A stretch of 64,000 nt of DNA from Gibbula magus. Its lineage: Eukaryota > Mollusca > Gastropoda > Trochida > Trochidae. The stretch is taken from contig OW388305.1 of NCBI GenBank assembly GCA_936450465.1, positions 42,670,687 to 42,734,686 of the forward strand, read 5' to 3'. Of the stretch, positions 43,101-56,900 are shown piece by piece (the first letter of the stretch is position 1; the number at the start of each line of letters is the position of its first letter). A program made the translations under genes and the position numbers. The notes under the pieces were generated by a model, which did no database searches, was not told the origin of the DNA, and saw only the letters and a list, made by a program, of their open reading frames with translations.

Positions 43101-44000
43101 AGGTACAGTTGGGTGTGGGAAGAAATGGCTTGAGTAACATATGTGGGGAGAGGATGGTTGTACACTGCATTTGTTCCTGGTAGGTACAGTTGGGTGTGGG
43201 AAGAAATGGCTTGAGTAACATATGTGGGGAGAGGATGCTTGTACACTGCATTTGTTCCTGGTAGGTACAGTTGGGTGTGGGAAGAAATGGCTTGAGTAAC
43301 ATATGTGGGGAGAGGATGGTTCTACACTGCATTTGTTCCTGGTAGGTACAGTTGGGTGTGGGAAGAAATGGCTTGAGTAACATATGTGTGGAGAGGATGG
43401 TTGTACACTGCATTTGTTCCTGGTAGGTACAGTTGGGTGTGGGAAGAAATGGCTTGAGTAACATATGTGGGGAGAGGATGGTTGTACACTGCATTTGATC
43501 CTGGTAGGTACAGTTGGGTGTGGGAAGAAATGGCTTGAGTAACATATGTGGGGAGAGGATGGTTGTACACTGCATTTGTTCCTGGTAGGTACAGTTGGGT
43601 GTGGGAAGAAATGGCTTGAGTAACATATGTGGGGAGAGGATGGTTGTACACTGCATTTGTTCCTGGTAGGTACAGTTGGGTGTGGGAAGAAATGGCTTGA
43701 GTAACATATGTGGGGAGAGGATGGTTGTACACTGTGTTTGTTCCTGGTAGGTACAGTTGGGTGTGGGAAGAAATGGCTTGAGTAACATATGTGGGGAGAG
43801 GATGGTTGTACACTGCATTTGTTCCTGGTAGGTACAGTTGGGTGTGGGAAGAAATGGCTTGAGTAACATATGTGGGGAGAGGATGGTTGTACACTGCATT
43901 TGTTCCTGGTAGGTACAGTTGGGTGTGGGAAGAAATGGCTTGAGTAACATATGTGGGGAGAGGATGCTTGTACACTGCATTTGTTCCTGGTAGGTACAGT
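40150..44000. repeat. Higher-order repeat, 1782 bp (22 units), two copies
   Basis: Rare variants recur exactly 1782 bp apart: AAATAGCTTG (40531, 42313), GTACACTTGGG (about 40755, 42537), GTACATTGC (about 41138, 42920), GGTTCTACAC (41536, 43318) and CATTTGATCC (about 41710, 43492). GGTTCTACAC also occurs 2592 bp (32 units) upstream and 1539 bp (19 units) downstream. Confidence 0.85.
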
Positions 44001-45399
44001 TGGGTGTGGGAAGAAATGGCTTGAGTAATATATGTGGGGAGAGGATGGTTGTACACTGCATTTGTTCCTGGTAGGTACAGTTGGGTGTGGGAAGAAATGG
44101 CTTGAGTAACATATGTGGGGAGAGGATGCTTGTACACTGCATTTGTTCCTGGTAGGTACAGTTGGGTGTGGGAAGAAATGGCTTGAGTAACATATGTGGG
44201 GAGAGGATGGTTGTACACTGTGTTTGTTCCTGGTAGGTACAGTTGGGTGTGGGAAGAAATGGCTTGAGTAACAAATGTGGGGAGAGGATGCTTGTACACT
44301 GCATTTGTTCCTGGTAGGTACAGTTGGGTGTGGGAAGAAATGGCTTGAGTAATACATGTGGGGAGAGGATGGTTGTACACTGCATTTGTTCCTGGTAGGT
44401 ACAGTTGGGTGTGGGAAGAAATGGCTTGAGTAACATATGTGGGGAGAGGATGGTTGTACACTGCATTTGTTCCTGGTAGGTACAGTTGGATGTGGGAAGA
44501 AATGGCTTGAGTAACATATGTGGGGAGAGGATGGTTGTACACTGCATTTGTTCCTAGTAGGTACAGTTGGGTGTGGGAAGAAATGGCTTGAGTAACATAT
44601 GTGGGGAGAGGATGCTTGTACACTGCATTTGTTCCTGGTAGGTACAGTTGGGTGTGGGAAGAAATGGCTTGAGTAACATATGTGGGGAGAGGATGGTTGT
44701 ACACTGCATTTGTTCCTGGTAGGTACAGTTGGGTGTGGGAAGAAATGGCTTGAGTAACATATGTGGGGAGAGGATGCTTGTACACTGCATTTGTTCCTGG
44801 TAGGTACAGTTGGGTGTGGGAAGAAATGGCTTGAGTAACATATGTGGGGAGAGGATGGTTCTACACTGCATTTGTTCCTGGTAGGTACAGTTGGGTGTGG
44901 GAAGAAATGGCTTGAGTAACATATGTGTGGAGAGGATGCTTGTACACTGCATTTGTTCCTGGTAGGTACAGTTGGGTGTGGGAAGAAATGGCTTGAGTAA
45001 CATATGTGGGGAGAGGATGGTTGTACACTGCATTTGTTCCTGGTAGGTACAGTTGGGTGTGGGAAGAAATGGCTTGAGTAACATATGTGGGGAGAGGATG
45101 GTTGTACACTGCATTTGTTCCTGGTAGGTACAGTTGGGTGTGGGAAGAAATGGCTTGAGTAACATATGTGGGGAGAGGATGGTTGTACACTGCATTTGTT
45201 CCTGGTAGGTACAGTTGGGTGTGGGAAGAAATGGCTTGAGTAACATATGTGGGGAGAGGATGGTTGTACACTGCATTTGTTCCTGGTAGGTACAGTTGGG
45301 TGTGGGAAGAAATGGCTTGAGTAACATATGTGGGGAGAGGATGGTTGTACACTGCATTTGTTCCTGGTAGGTACAGTTGGGTGTGGGAAGAAATGGCTT

Positions 45400-48300
45400 G
45401 AGTAACATATGTGGGGAGAGGATGGTTGTACACTGCATTTGTTCCTGGTAGGTACAGTTGGGTGTGGGAAGAAATGGCTTGAGTAACATATGTGGGGAGA
45501 GGATGCTTGTACACTGCATTTGTTCCTGGTAGGTACAGTTGGGTGTGGGAAGAAATGGCTTGAGTAATATATGTGGGGAGAGGATGCTTGTACACTGCAT
45601 TTGTTCCTGGTAGGTACAGTTGGGTGTGGGAAGAAATGGCTTGAGTAACATATGTGGGGAGAGGATGCTTGTACACTGCATATGTTCCTGGTAGGTACAG
45701 TTGGGTGTGGGAAGAAATGGCTTGAGTAACATATGTGGGGAGAGGATGGTTGTACACTGCATTTGTTCCTGGTAGGTACAGTTGGGTGTGGGAAGAAATG
45801 GCTTGAGTAACATATGTGGGGAGAGGATGGTTGTACACTGTGTTTGTTCCTGGTAGGTACAGTTGGGTGTGGGAAGAAATGGCTTGAGTAACAAATGTGG
45901 GGAGAGGATGCTTGTACACTGCATTTGTTCCTGGTAGGTACAGTTGGGTGTGGGAAGAAATGGCTTGAGTAATACATGTGGGGAGAGGATGGTTGTACAC
46001 TGCATTTGTTCCTGGTAGGTACAGTTGGGTGTGGGAAGAAATGGCTTGAGTAACATATTTTGGGAGAGGATGCTTGTACACTGCATTTGTTCCTGGTAGG
46101 TACAGTTGGGTGTGGGAAGAAATGGCTTGAGTAACATATGTGGGGAGAGGATGGTTGTACACTGCATTTGTTCCTGGTAGGTACAGTTGGGTGTGGGAAG
46201 AAATGGCTTGAGTAATATATGTGGGGAGAGGATGGTTGTACACTGCATTTGTTCCTGGTAGGTACAGTTGGGTGTGGGAAGAAATGGCTTGAGTAACATA
46301 TGTGGGGAGAGGATGCTTGTACACTGCATTTGTTCCTGGTAGGTACAGTTGGGTGTGGGAAGAAATGGCTTGAGTAACATATGTGGGGAGAGGATGGTTG
46401 TACACTGCATTTGTTCCTGGTAGGTACAGTTGGGTGTGGGAAGAAATGGCTTGAGTAACATATGTGGGGAGAGGATGGTTGTACACTGCATTTGTTCCTG
46501 GTAGGTACAGTTGGGTGTGGGAAGAAATGGCTTGAGTAACATATGTGGGGAGAGGATGGTTGTACACTGTGTTTGTTCCTGGTAGGTACAGTTGGGTGTG
46601 GGAAGAAATGGCTTGAGTAACAAATGTGGGGAGAGGATGCTTGTACACTGCATTTGTTCCTGGTAGGTACAGTTGGGTGTGGGAAGAAATGGCTTGAGTA
46701 ACATATGTGGGGAGAGGATGGTTGTACACTGCATTTGTTCCTGGTAGGTACAGTTGGGTGTGGGAAGAAATGGCTTGAGTAACATATGTGGGGAGAGGAT
46801 GGTTGTACACTGCATTTGTTCCTGGTAGGTACAGTTGGGTGTGGGAAGAAATGGCTTGAGTAACATATGTGGGGAGAGGATGGTTGTACACTGCATTTGT
46901 TCCTGGTAGGCACAGTTGGGTGTGGGAAGAAATGGCTTGAGTAACATATGTGGGGAGAGGATGGTTGTACACTGCATTTGTTCCTGGTAGGTACAGTTGG
47001 GTGTGGGAAGAAATGGCTTGAGTAACATATGTGGGGAGAGGATGGTTGTACACTGCATTTGTTCCTGGTAGGTACAGTTGGGTGTGGGAAGAAATGGCTT
47101 GAGTAACATATGTGGGGAGAGGATGCTTGTACACTGCATTTGTTCCTGGTAGGTACAGTTGGGTGTGGGAAGAAATGGCTTGAGTAATATATGTGGGGAG
47201 AGGATGCTTGTACACTGCATTTGTTCCTGGTAGGTACAGTTGGGTGTGGGAAGAAATGGCTTGAGTAACATATGTGGGGAGAGGATGCTTGTACACTGCA
47301 TATGTTCCTGGTAGGTACAGTTGGGTGTGGGAAGAAATGGCTTGAGTAACATATGTGGGGAGAGGATGGTTGTACACTGCATTTGTTCCTGGTAGGTACA
47401 GTTGGGTGTGGGAATAAATGGCTTGAGTAACATATGTGGGGAGAGGATGGTTGTACACTGTGTTTGTTCCTGGTAGGTACAGTTGGGTGTGGGAAGAAAT
47501 GGCTTGAGTAACAAATGTGGGGAGAGGATGCTTGTACACTGCATTTGTTCCTGGTAGGTACAGTTGGGTGTGGGAAGAAATGGCTTGAGTAATACATGTG
47601 GGGAGAGGATGGTTGTACACTGCATTTGTTCCTGGTAGGTACAGTTGGGTGTGGGAAGAAATGGCTTGAGTAACATATTTTGGGAGAGGATGCTTGTACA
47701 CTGCATTTGTTCCTGGTAGGTACAGTTGGGTGTGGGAAGAAATGGCTTGAGTAACATATGTGGGGAGAGGATGGTTGTACACTGCATTTGTTCCTGGTAG
47801 GTACAGTTGGGTGTGGGAAGAAATGGCTTGAGTAATATATGTGGGGAGAGGATGGTTGTACACTGCATTTGTTCCTGGTAGGTACAGTTGGGTGTGGGAA
47901 GAAATGGCTTGAGTAACATATGTGGGGAGAGGATGCTTGTACACTGCATTTGTTCCTGGTAGGTACAGTTGGGTGTGGGAAGAAATGGCTTGAGTAATAT
48001 ATGTGGGGAGAGGATGGTTGTACACTGCATTTGTTCCTGGTAGGTACAGTTGGGTGTGGGAAGAAATGGCTTGAGTAACATATGTGGGGAGAGGATGGTT
48101 GTACACTGCATTTGTTCCTGGTAGGTACAGTTGGGTGTGGGAAGAAATGGCTTGAGTAACATATGTGGGGAGAGGATGGTTGTACACTGTGTTTGTTCCT
48201 GGTAGGTACAGTTGGGTGTGGGAAGAAATGGCTTGAGTAACAAATGTGGGGAGAGGATGCTTGTACACTGCATTTGTTCCTGGTAGGTACAGTTGGGTGT

Positions 48301-50700
48301 GGGAAGAAATGGCTTGAGTAATACATGTGGGGAGAGGATGGTTGTACACTGCATTTGTTCCTGGTAGGTACAGTTGGGTGTGGGAAGAAATGGCTTGAGT
48401 AACATATTTTGGGAGAGGATGCTTGTACACTGCATTTGTTCCTGGTAGGTACAGTTGGGTGTGGGAAGAAATGGCTTGAGTAACAAATGTGTGGAGAGGA
48501 TGCTTGTACACTGCATTTGTTCCTGGTAGGTACAGTTGGGTGTGGGAAGAAATGGCTTGAGTAACATATGTGGGGAGAGGATGGTTGTACACTGCATTTG
48601 TTCCTGGTAGGTACAGTTGGGTGTGGGAAGAAATGGCTTGAGTAACATATTAGGGGAGAGGATGCTTGTACACTGCATTTGTTCCTGGTAGGTACAGTTG
48701 GGTGTGGGAAGAAATGGCTTGAGTAATATATGTGGGGAGAGGATGCTTGTACACTGCATTTGTTCCTGGTAGGTACAGTTGGGTGTGGGAAGAAATGGCT
48801 TGAGTAATATATGTGGGGAAAGGATGATTGTATACTGCATTTGTTCCTGGTAGGTACAGTTGGGTGTGGGAAGAAATGGCTTGAGTAACATATGTGGGGA
48901 GAGGATGGTTGTACACTGCATTTGTTCCTGGTAGGTACAGTTGGGTGTGGGAAGAAATGGCTTGAGTAACATATGTGGGGAGAGGATGCTTGTACACTGC
49001 ATTTGTTCCTGGTAGGTACAGTTGGGTGTGGGAAGAAATGGCTTGAGTAACATATGTGGGGAGAGTATGGTTATATACTGCATTTGTTCCTGGTAGGCAC
49101 AGTTGGGTGTGGGAAGAAATGGCTTGAGTAACATATGTGGGGAGAGGATGGTTGTACACTGCATTTGTTCCTGGTAGGCACAGTTGGGTGTGGGAAGAAA
49201 TGGCTTGAGTAACATATGTGGGGAGAGAATGGTTGTACACTGCATTTGTTCCTGGTAGGTACAGTTGGGTGTGGGAAGAAATGGCTTGAGTAACATATGT
49301 GGGGAGAGGATGGTTGTATACTGCATTTGTTCCTGGTAGGTACAGTTGGGTGTGGGAAGAAATGGCTTGAGTAACATATATGGGGAGAGGATGGTTGTAC
49401 ACTGCATTTGTTCCTGGTAGGTACAGTTGGGTGTGGGAAGAAATGGCTTGAGTAACATATGTGGGGAGAGGATGGTTGTACACTGCATTTGTTCCTGGTA
49501 GGTACAGTTGGGTGTGGGAAGAAATGGCTTGAGTAACATATGTGGGGAGAGGATGGTTGTACACTGTGTTTGTTCCTGGTAGGTACAGTTGGGTGTGGGA
49601 AGAAATGGCTTGAGTAACAAATGTGGGGAGAGGATGCTTGTACACTGCATTTGTTCCTGGTAGGTACAGTTGGGTGTGGGAAGAAATGGCTTGAGTAATA
49701 CATGTGGGGAGAGGATGGTTGTACACTGCATTTGTTCCTGGTAGGTACAGTTGGGTGTGGGAAGAAATGGCTTGAGTAACATATTTTGGGAGAGGATGCT
49801 TGTACACTGCATTTGTTCCTGGTAGGTACAGTTGGGTGTGGGAAGAAATGGCTTGAGTAACATATGTGGGGAGAGGATGGTTGTACACTGCATTTGTTCC
49901 TGGTAGGTACAGTTGGGTGTGGGAAGAAATGGCTTGAGTAATATATGTGGGGAGAGGATGGTTGTACACTGCATTTGTTCCTGGTAGGTACAGTTGGGTG
50001 TGGGAAGAAATGGCTTGAGTAACATATGTGGGGAGAGGATGCTTGTACACTGCATTTGTTCCTGGTAGGTACAGTTGGGTGTGGGAAGAAATGGCTTGAG
50101 TAACATATGTGGGGAGAGGATGGTTGTACACTGCATTTGTTCCTGGTAGGTACAGTTGGGTGTGGGAAGAAATGGCTTGAGTAACATATGTGGGGAGAGG
50201 ATGGTTGTACACTGCATTTGTTCCTGGTAGGTACAGTTGGGTGTGGGAAGAAATGGCTTGAGTAACATATGTGGGGAGAGGATGGTTGTACACTGTGTTT
50301 GTTCCTGGTAGGTACAGTTGGGTGTGGGAAGAAATGGCTTGAGTAACAAATGTGGGGAGAGGATGCTTGTACACTGCATTTGTTCCTGGTAGGTACAGTT
50401 GGGTGTGGGAAGAAATGGCTTGAGTAATACATGTGGGGAGAGGATGGTTGTACACTGCATTTGTTCCTGGTAGGTACAGTTGGGTGTGGGAAGAAATGGC
50501 TTGAGTAACATATTTTGGGAGAGGATGCTTGTACACTGCATTTGTTCCTGGTAGGTACAGTTGGGTGTGGGAAGAAATGGCTTGAGTAACAAATGTGTGG
50601 AGAGGATGCTTGTACACTGCATTTGTTCCTGGTAGGTACAGTTGGGTGTGGGAAGAAATGGCTTGAGTAACATATGTGGGGAGAGGATGGTTGTACACTG
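45400..50700. repeat. Higher-order repeats of 9, 17 and 20 units
   Basis: The variant CATATTTTGGGAG starts at 46054, 47674, 48403, 49780 and 50509. Spacings are 1620, 729, 1377 and 729 bp, all exact multiples of 81 (20, 9, 17, 9). Neighbouring variants AATACATGTGG and AACAAATGTGG move with it. Confidence 0.85.
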
Positions 50701-52000
50701 CATTTGTTCCTGGTAGGTACAGTTGGGTGTGGGAAGAAATGGCTTGAGTAACATATTAGGGGAGAGGATGCTTGTACACTGCATTTGTTCCTGGTAGGTA
50801 CAGTTGGGTGTGGGAAGAAATGGCTTGAGTAATATATGTGGGGAGAGGATGGTTGTACACTGCATTTGTTCCTGGTAGGTACAGTTGGGTGTGGGAAGAA
50901 ATGGCTTGAGTAATATATGTGGGGAAAGGATGATTGTATACTGCATTTGTTCCTGGTAGGTACAGTTGGGTGTGGGAAGAAATGGCTTGAGTAACATATG
51001 TGGGGAGAGGATGGTTGTACACTGCATTTGTTCCTGGTAGGTACAGTTGGGTGTGGGAAGAAATGGCTTGAGTAACATATGTGGGGAGAGGATGCTTGTA
51101 CACTGCATTTGTTCCTGGTAGGTACAGTTGGGTGTGGGAAGAAATGGCTTGAGTAACATATGTGGGGAGAGTATGGTTATATACTGCATTTGTTCCTGGT
51201 AGGCACAGTTGGGTGTGGGAAGAAATGGCTTGAGTAACATATGTGGGGAGAGGATGGTTGTACACTGCATTTGTTCCTGGTAGGCACAGTTGGGTGTGGG
51301 AAGAAATGGCTTGAGTAACATATGTGGGGAGAGAATGGTTGTACACTGCATTTGTTCCTGGTAGGTACAGTTGGGTGTGGGAAGAAATGGCTTGAGTAAC
51401 ATATGTGGGGAGAGGATGGTTGTATACTGCATTTGTTCCTGGTAGGTACAGTTGGGTGTGGGAAGAAATGGCTTGAGTAACATATATGGGGAGAGGATGG
51501 TTGTACACTGCATTTGTTCCTGGTAGGTACAGTTGGGTGTGGGAAGAAATGGCTTGAGTAACATATGTGGGGAGAGGATGGTTGTACACTGCATTTGTTC
51601 CTGGTAGGTACAGTTGGGTGTGGGAAGAAATGGCTTGAGTAACATATGTGGGGAGAGGATGGTTGTACACTGTGTTTGTTCCTGGTAGGTACAGTTGGGT
51701 GTGGGAAGAAATGGCTTGAGTAACAAATGTGGGGAGAGGATGCTTGTACACTGCATTTGTTCCTGGTAGGTACAGTTGGGTGTGGGAAGAAATGGCTTGA
51801 GTAACATATGTGGGGAGAGGATGGTTGTATACTGCATTTGTTCCTGGTAGGCACAGTTGGGTGTGGGAAGAAATGGCTTGAGTAACATATATGGGGAGAG
51901 GATGGTTGTACACTGCATTTGTTCCTGGTAGGTACAGTTGGGTGTGGGAAGAAATGGCTTGAGTAACATATGTGGGGAGAGGATGGTTGTACACTGCATT
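48640..52000. repeat. Higher-order repeat, 2106 bp (26 units)
   Basis: GAGAGTATGGTTATATACTG begins at 49061 and 51167, 2106 bp apart. The flanking rare variants (CATATTAGGGG, GGGGAAAGGATGATT, GAGAGAATGG) recur at the same offset. Confidence 0.85.
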
Positions 52001-53999
52001 TGTTCCTGGCAGGTACAGTTTGGTGTGGGAAGAAATGGCTTGAGTAACTTATGTGGGGAGAGGATGGTTGTACACTGCATTTGTTCCTGGTAGGTACAGT
52101 TGGGTGTGGGAAGAAATGGCTTGAGTAACATATGTGGGGACAGGATGATTGTATACTGCATTTGTTCTGTTCCTGGTAGGTACAGTTGGGTGTGGGAAGA
52201 AATGGCTTGAGTAACATATGTGGGGAGAGGATGGTTGTACACTGCATTTGTTCCTGGTAGGTACAGTTGGGTGTGGGAAGAAATGGCTTGAGTAACATAT
52301 ATGGGGAGAGGATGATTGTATACTGCATTTGTTCCTGGTAGGTACAGTTGGGTGTGGGAAGAAATGGCTTGAGTAACATATGTGGGGAGAGGATGATTGT
52401 ATACTGCATTTGTTCCTGGTAGGTTCAGTTGGATGTGGGAAGAAATGGCTTGAGTAACATATGTGGGGAGAGGATGGTTGTATACTGCATTTGTTCCTGG
52501 TAGGTACAGTTGGGTGTGGGAAGAAATGGCTTGAGTAACATATGTGGGGAGAGGATGATTGTATACTGCATTTGTTCCTGGTAGGTACAGTTGGGTGTGG
52601 GAAGAAATGGCTTGAGTAACATATGTGGGGACAGGATGATTGTATACTGCATTTGTTCCTGGTAGGTTCAGTTGGGTGTGGGAAGAAATGGCTTGAGTAA
52701 CATATGTGGGGAGAGGATGGTTGTATACTGCATTTGTTCCTGGTAGGTACAGTTGGGTGTGGGAAGAAATGGCTTGAGTAACATATGTGGGGAGAGGATG
52801 GTTGTACACTGCATTTGTTCCTGGTAGGTACAGTTGGGTGTGGGAAGAAATGGCTTGAGTAACATATGTGGGGAGAGGATGGTTGTACACTGCATTTGTT
52901 CCTGGTAGGTACAGTTGGGTGTGGGAAGAAATGGCTTGAGTAACATATGTGGGGAGAGGATGGTTGTATACTGCATTTGTTCCTGGTAGGTACAGTTGGG
53001 TGTGGGAAGAAATGGCTTGAGTAACATATGTGGGGAGAGGATGGTTGTACACTGCATTTGTTCCTGGTAGGTACAGTTGGGTGTGGGAAGAAATGGCTTG
53101 AGTAACATATGTGGGGAGAGGATGGTTGTATACTGCATTTGTTCCTGGTAGGTACAGTTGGGTGTGGGAAGAAATGTCTTGAGTAACATATGTGGGGAGA
53201 GGATGGTTGTACACTGCATTTGTTCCTGGTAGGTACAGTTGGGTGTGGGAAGAAATGGCTTGAGTAACATATATGGGGAGAGGATGATTGTATACTGCAT
53301 TTGTTCCTGGTAGGTACAGTTGGGTGTGGGAAGAAATGGCTTGAGTAACATATGTGGGGACAGGATGATTGTATACTGCATTTGTTCTGTTCCTGGTAGG
53401 TACAGTTGGGTGTGGGAAGAAATGGCTTGAGTAACATATGTGGGGAGAGGATGGTTGTACACTGCATTTGTTCCTGGTAGGCACAGTTGGGTGTGGGAAG
53501 AAATGGCTTGAGTAACATATGTGGGGACAGGATGATTGTATACTGCATTTGTTCCTGGTAGGTACAGTTGGGTGTGGGAAGAAATGGCTTGAGTAACATA
53601 TGTGGGGACAGGATGATTGTATACTGCATTTGTTCTGTTCCTGGTAGGTACAGTTGGGTGTGGGAAGAAATGGCTTGAGTAACATATGTGGGGAGAGGAT
53701 GGTTGTACACTGCATTTGTTCCTGGTAGCCACAGTTGGGTGTTGGAAGAAATGGCTTGAGTAACATATGTGGGGACAGGATGATTGTATACTGCATTTGT
53801 TCCTGGTAGGTACAGTTGGGTGTGGGAAGAAATGGCTTGAGTAACATATGTGGGGAGAGGATGGTTGTATACTGCATTTGTTCCTGGTAGGTAGAGTTGG
53901 GTGTGGGAAGAAATGGCTTGAGTAACATATGTGGGGACAGGATGATTGTATACTGCATTTGTTCCTGGTAGGTACAGTTGGGTGTGGGAAGAAATGGCT

Positions 54000-56900
54000 T
54001 GAGTAACATATGTGGGGACAGGATGATTGTATACTGCATTTGTTCCTGGTAGGCACAGTTGGGTGTGGGAAGAAATGGCTTGAGTAACATATGTGGGGAG
54101 AGGATGGTTGTATACTGCATTTGTTCCTGGTAGGTAGAGTTGGGTGTGGGAAGAAATGGCTTGAGTAACATATGTGGGGACAGGATGATTGTATACTGCA
54201 TTTGTTCCTGGTAGGTACAGTTGGGTGTGGGAAGAAATGGCTTGAGTAACATATGTGGGGACAGGATGATTGTATACTGCATTTGTTCCTGGTAGGTACA
54301 GTTGGGTGTGGGAAGAAATGGCTTGAGTAACATATGTGGGGAGAGGATGGTTGTATACTGCATTTGTTCCTGGTAGGTACAGTTGGGTGTGGGAAGAAAT
54401 GGCTTGAGTAATATATGTGGGGAGAGGATGGTTGTATACTGCATTTGTTCCTGGTAGGTACAGTTGGGTGTGGGAAGAAATGGCTTGAGTAACATATGTG
54501 GGGAGAGGATGCTTGTACACTGCATTTGTTCCTGGTAGGTACAGTTGGGTGTGGGAAGAAATGGCTTGAGTAACATATGTGGGGAGAGTATGGTTGTATA
54601 CTGCATTTGTTCCTGGTAGGCACAGATGGGTGTGGGAAGAAACGCCTTGAGTAACATATGTGGGGAGAGGATGGTTGTACACTGCATTTGTTCCTGGTAG
54701 GCACAGTTGGGTGTGGGAAGAAATGGCTTGAGTAACATATGTGGGGAGAGAATGGTTGTATACTGCATTTGTTCCTGGTAGGTACAGTTGGGTGTGGGAA
54801 GAAATGGCTTGAGTAACATATGTGGGGAGAGGATGGTTGTATACTGCATTTGTTCCTGGTAGGTACAGTTGGGTGTGGGAAGAAATGGCTTGAGTAACAT
54901 ATATGGGGAGAGGATGGTTGTACACTGCATTTGTTCCTGGTAGGTACAATTGGGTGTGGGAAGAAATGGCTTGAGTAACATATGTGGGGAGAGGATGGTT
55001 GTATACTGCATTTGTTCCTGGTAGGTACAGTTGGGTGTGGGAAGAAATGGCTTGAGTAACATATGTGGGGAGAGGATGGTTGTACACTGCATTTGTTCCT
55101 GGTAGGTACAGTTGGGTGTGGGAAGAAATGGCTTGAGTAACATATGTGGGGAGAGGATGGTTGTATACTGCATTTGTTCCTGGTAGGCACAGTTGGGTGT
55201 GGGAAGAAATGGCTTGAGTAACATATATGGGGAGAGGATGGTTGTACACTGCATTTGTTCCTGGTAGGTACAGTTGGGTGTGGGAAGAAATGGCTTGAGT
55301 AACATATGTGGGGAGAGGATGGTTGTATACTGCATTTGTTCCTGGTAGGTACAGTTGGGTGTGGGAAGAAATGGCATGAGTAACATATGTGGGGAGAGGA
55401 TGGTTGTACACTGCATTTGTTCCTGGTAGGTACAGTTGGGTGTGGGAAGAAATGGCTTGAGTAACATATGTGGGGAGAGGATGGTTGTACACTGCATTTG
55501 TTCCTGGTAGGTACAGTTGGATGTGGGAAGAAATGGCTTGAGTAACATATGTGGGGAGAGGATGGTTGTACACTGCATTTGTTCCTGGTAGGTACAGTTG
55601 GGTGTGGGAAGAAATGGCTTGAGTAACATATGTGGGGAGAGGATGGTTGTACACTGCATTTGTTCCTGGTAGGCACAGTTGGGTGTGGGAAGAAATGGCT
55701 TGAGTAACATATGTGGCGAGAGGATGGTTGTATACTGCATTTGTTCCTGGCAGGTACAGTTGGGTGTGGGAAGAAATGGCTTGAGTAACATATGTGGGGA
55801 GAGGATGGTTGTACACTGCATTTGTTCCTGGTAGGTACAGTTGGGTGTGGGAAGAAATGGCTTGAGTAACATATGTGGGGACAGGATGATTGTATACTGC
55901 ATTTGTTCTGTTCCTGGTAGGTACAGTTGGGTGTGGGAAGAAATGGCTTGAGTAACATATGTGGGGAGAGGATGGTTGTATACTGCATTTGTTCCTGGTA
56001 GGTACAGTTGGGTGTGGGAAGAAATGGCTTGAGTAACATATGTGGGGAGAGGATGCTTTTATACTGCATTTGTTCCTGGTAGGTACAGTTGGGTGTGGGA
56101 AGAAATGGCTTGAGTAACATATGTGGGGACAGGATGATTGTATACTGCATTTGTTCTGTTCTTGGTAGGTACAGTTGGGTGTGGGAAGAAATGGCTTGAG
56201 TAACATATGTGGGGAGAGGATGGTTGTACACTGCATTTGTTCCTAGTAGGCACAGTTGGGTGTGGGAAGAAATGGCTTGAGTAACATATGTGGGGACAGG
56301 ATGATTGTATACTGCATTTGTTCCTGGTAGGTACAGTTGGGTGTGGGAAGAAATGGCTTGAGTAACATATGTGGGGAGAGGATGGTTGTATACTGCATTT
56401 GTTCCTGGTAGGTACAGTTGGGTGTGGGAAGAAATGGCTTGAGTAACATATGTGGGGAGAGGATGATTGTATACTGCATTTGTTCCTGGTAGGTACAGTT
56501 GGGTGTGGGAAGAAATGGCTTGAGTAACATATGTGGGGACAGGATGATTGTATACTGCATTTGTTCTGTTCCTGGTAGGTACAGTTGGGTGTGGGAAGAA
56601 ATGGCTTGAGTAACATATGTGGGGAGAGGATGGTTGTACACTGCATTTGTTCCTGGTAGGCACAGTTGGGTGTGGGAAGAAATGGCTTGAGTAACATATG
56701 TGGGGAGAGAATGGTTGTATACTGAATTTGTTCCTGGTAGGTACAGTTGGGTGTGGGAAGAAATGGCTTGAGTAACATATGTGGGGAGAGGATGGTTGTA
56801 TACTGCATTTGTTCCTGGTAGGTACAGTTGGGTGTGGGAAGAAATGGCTTGAGTAACATATGTGGGGAGAGGATGGTTGTATACTGCATTTGTTCCTGGT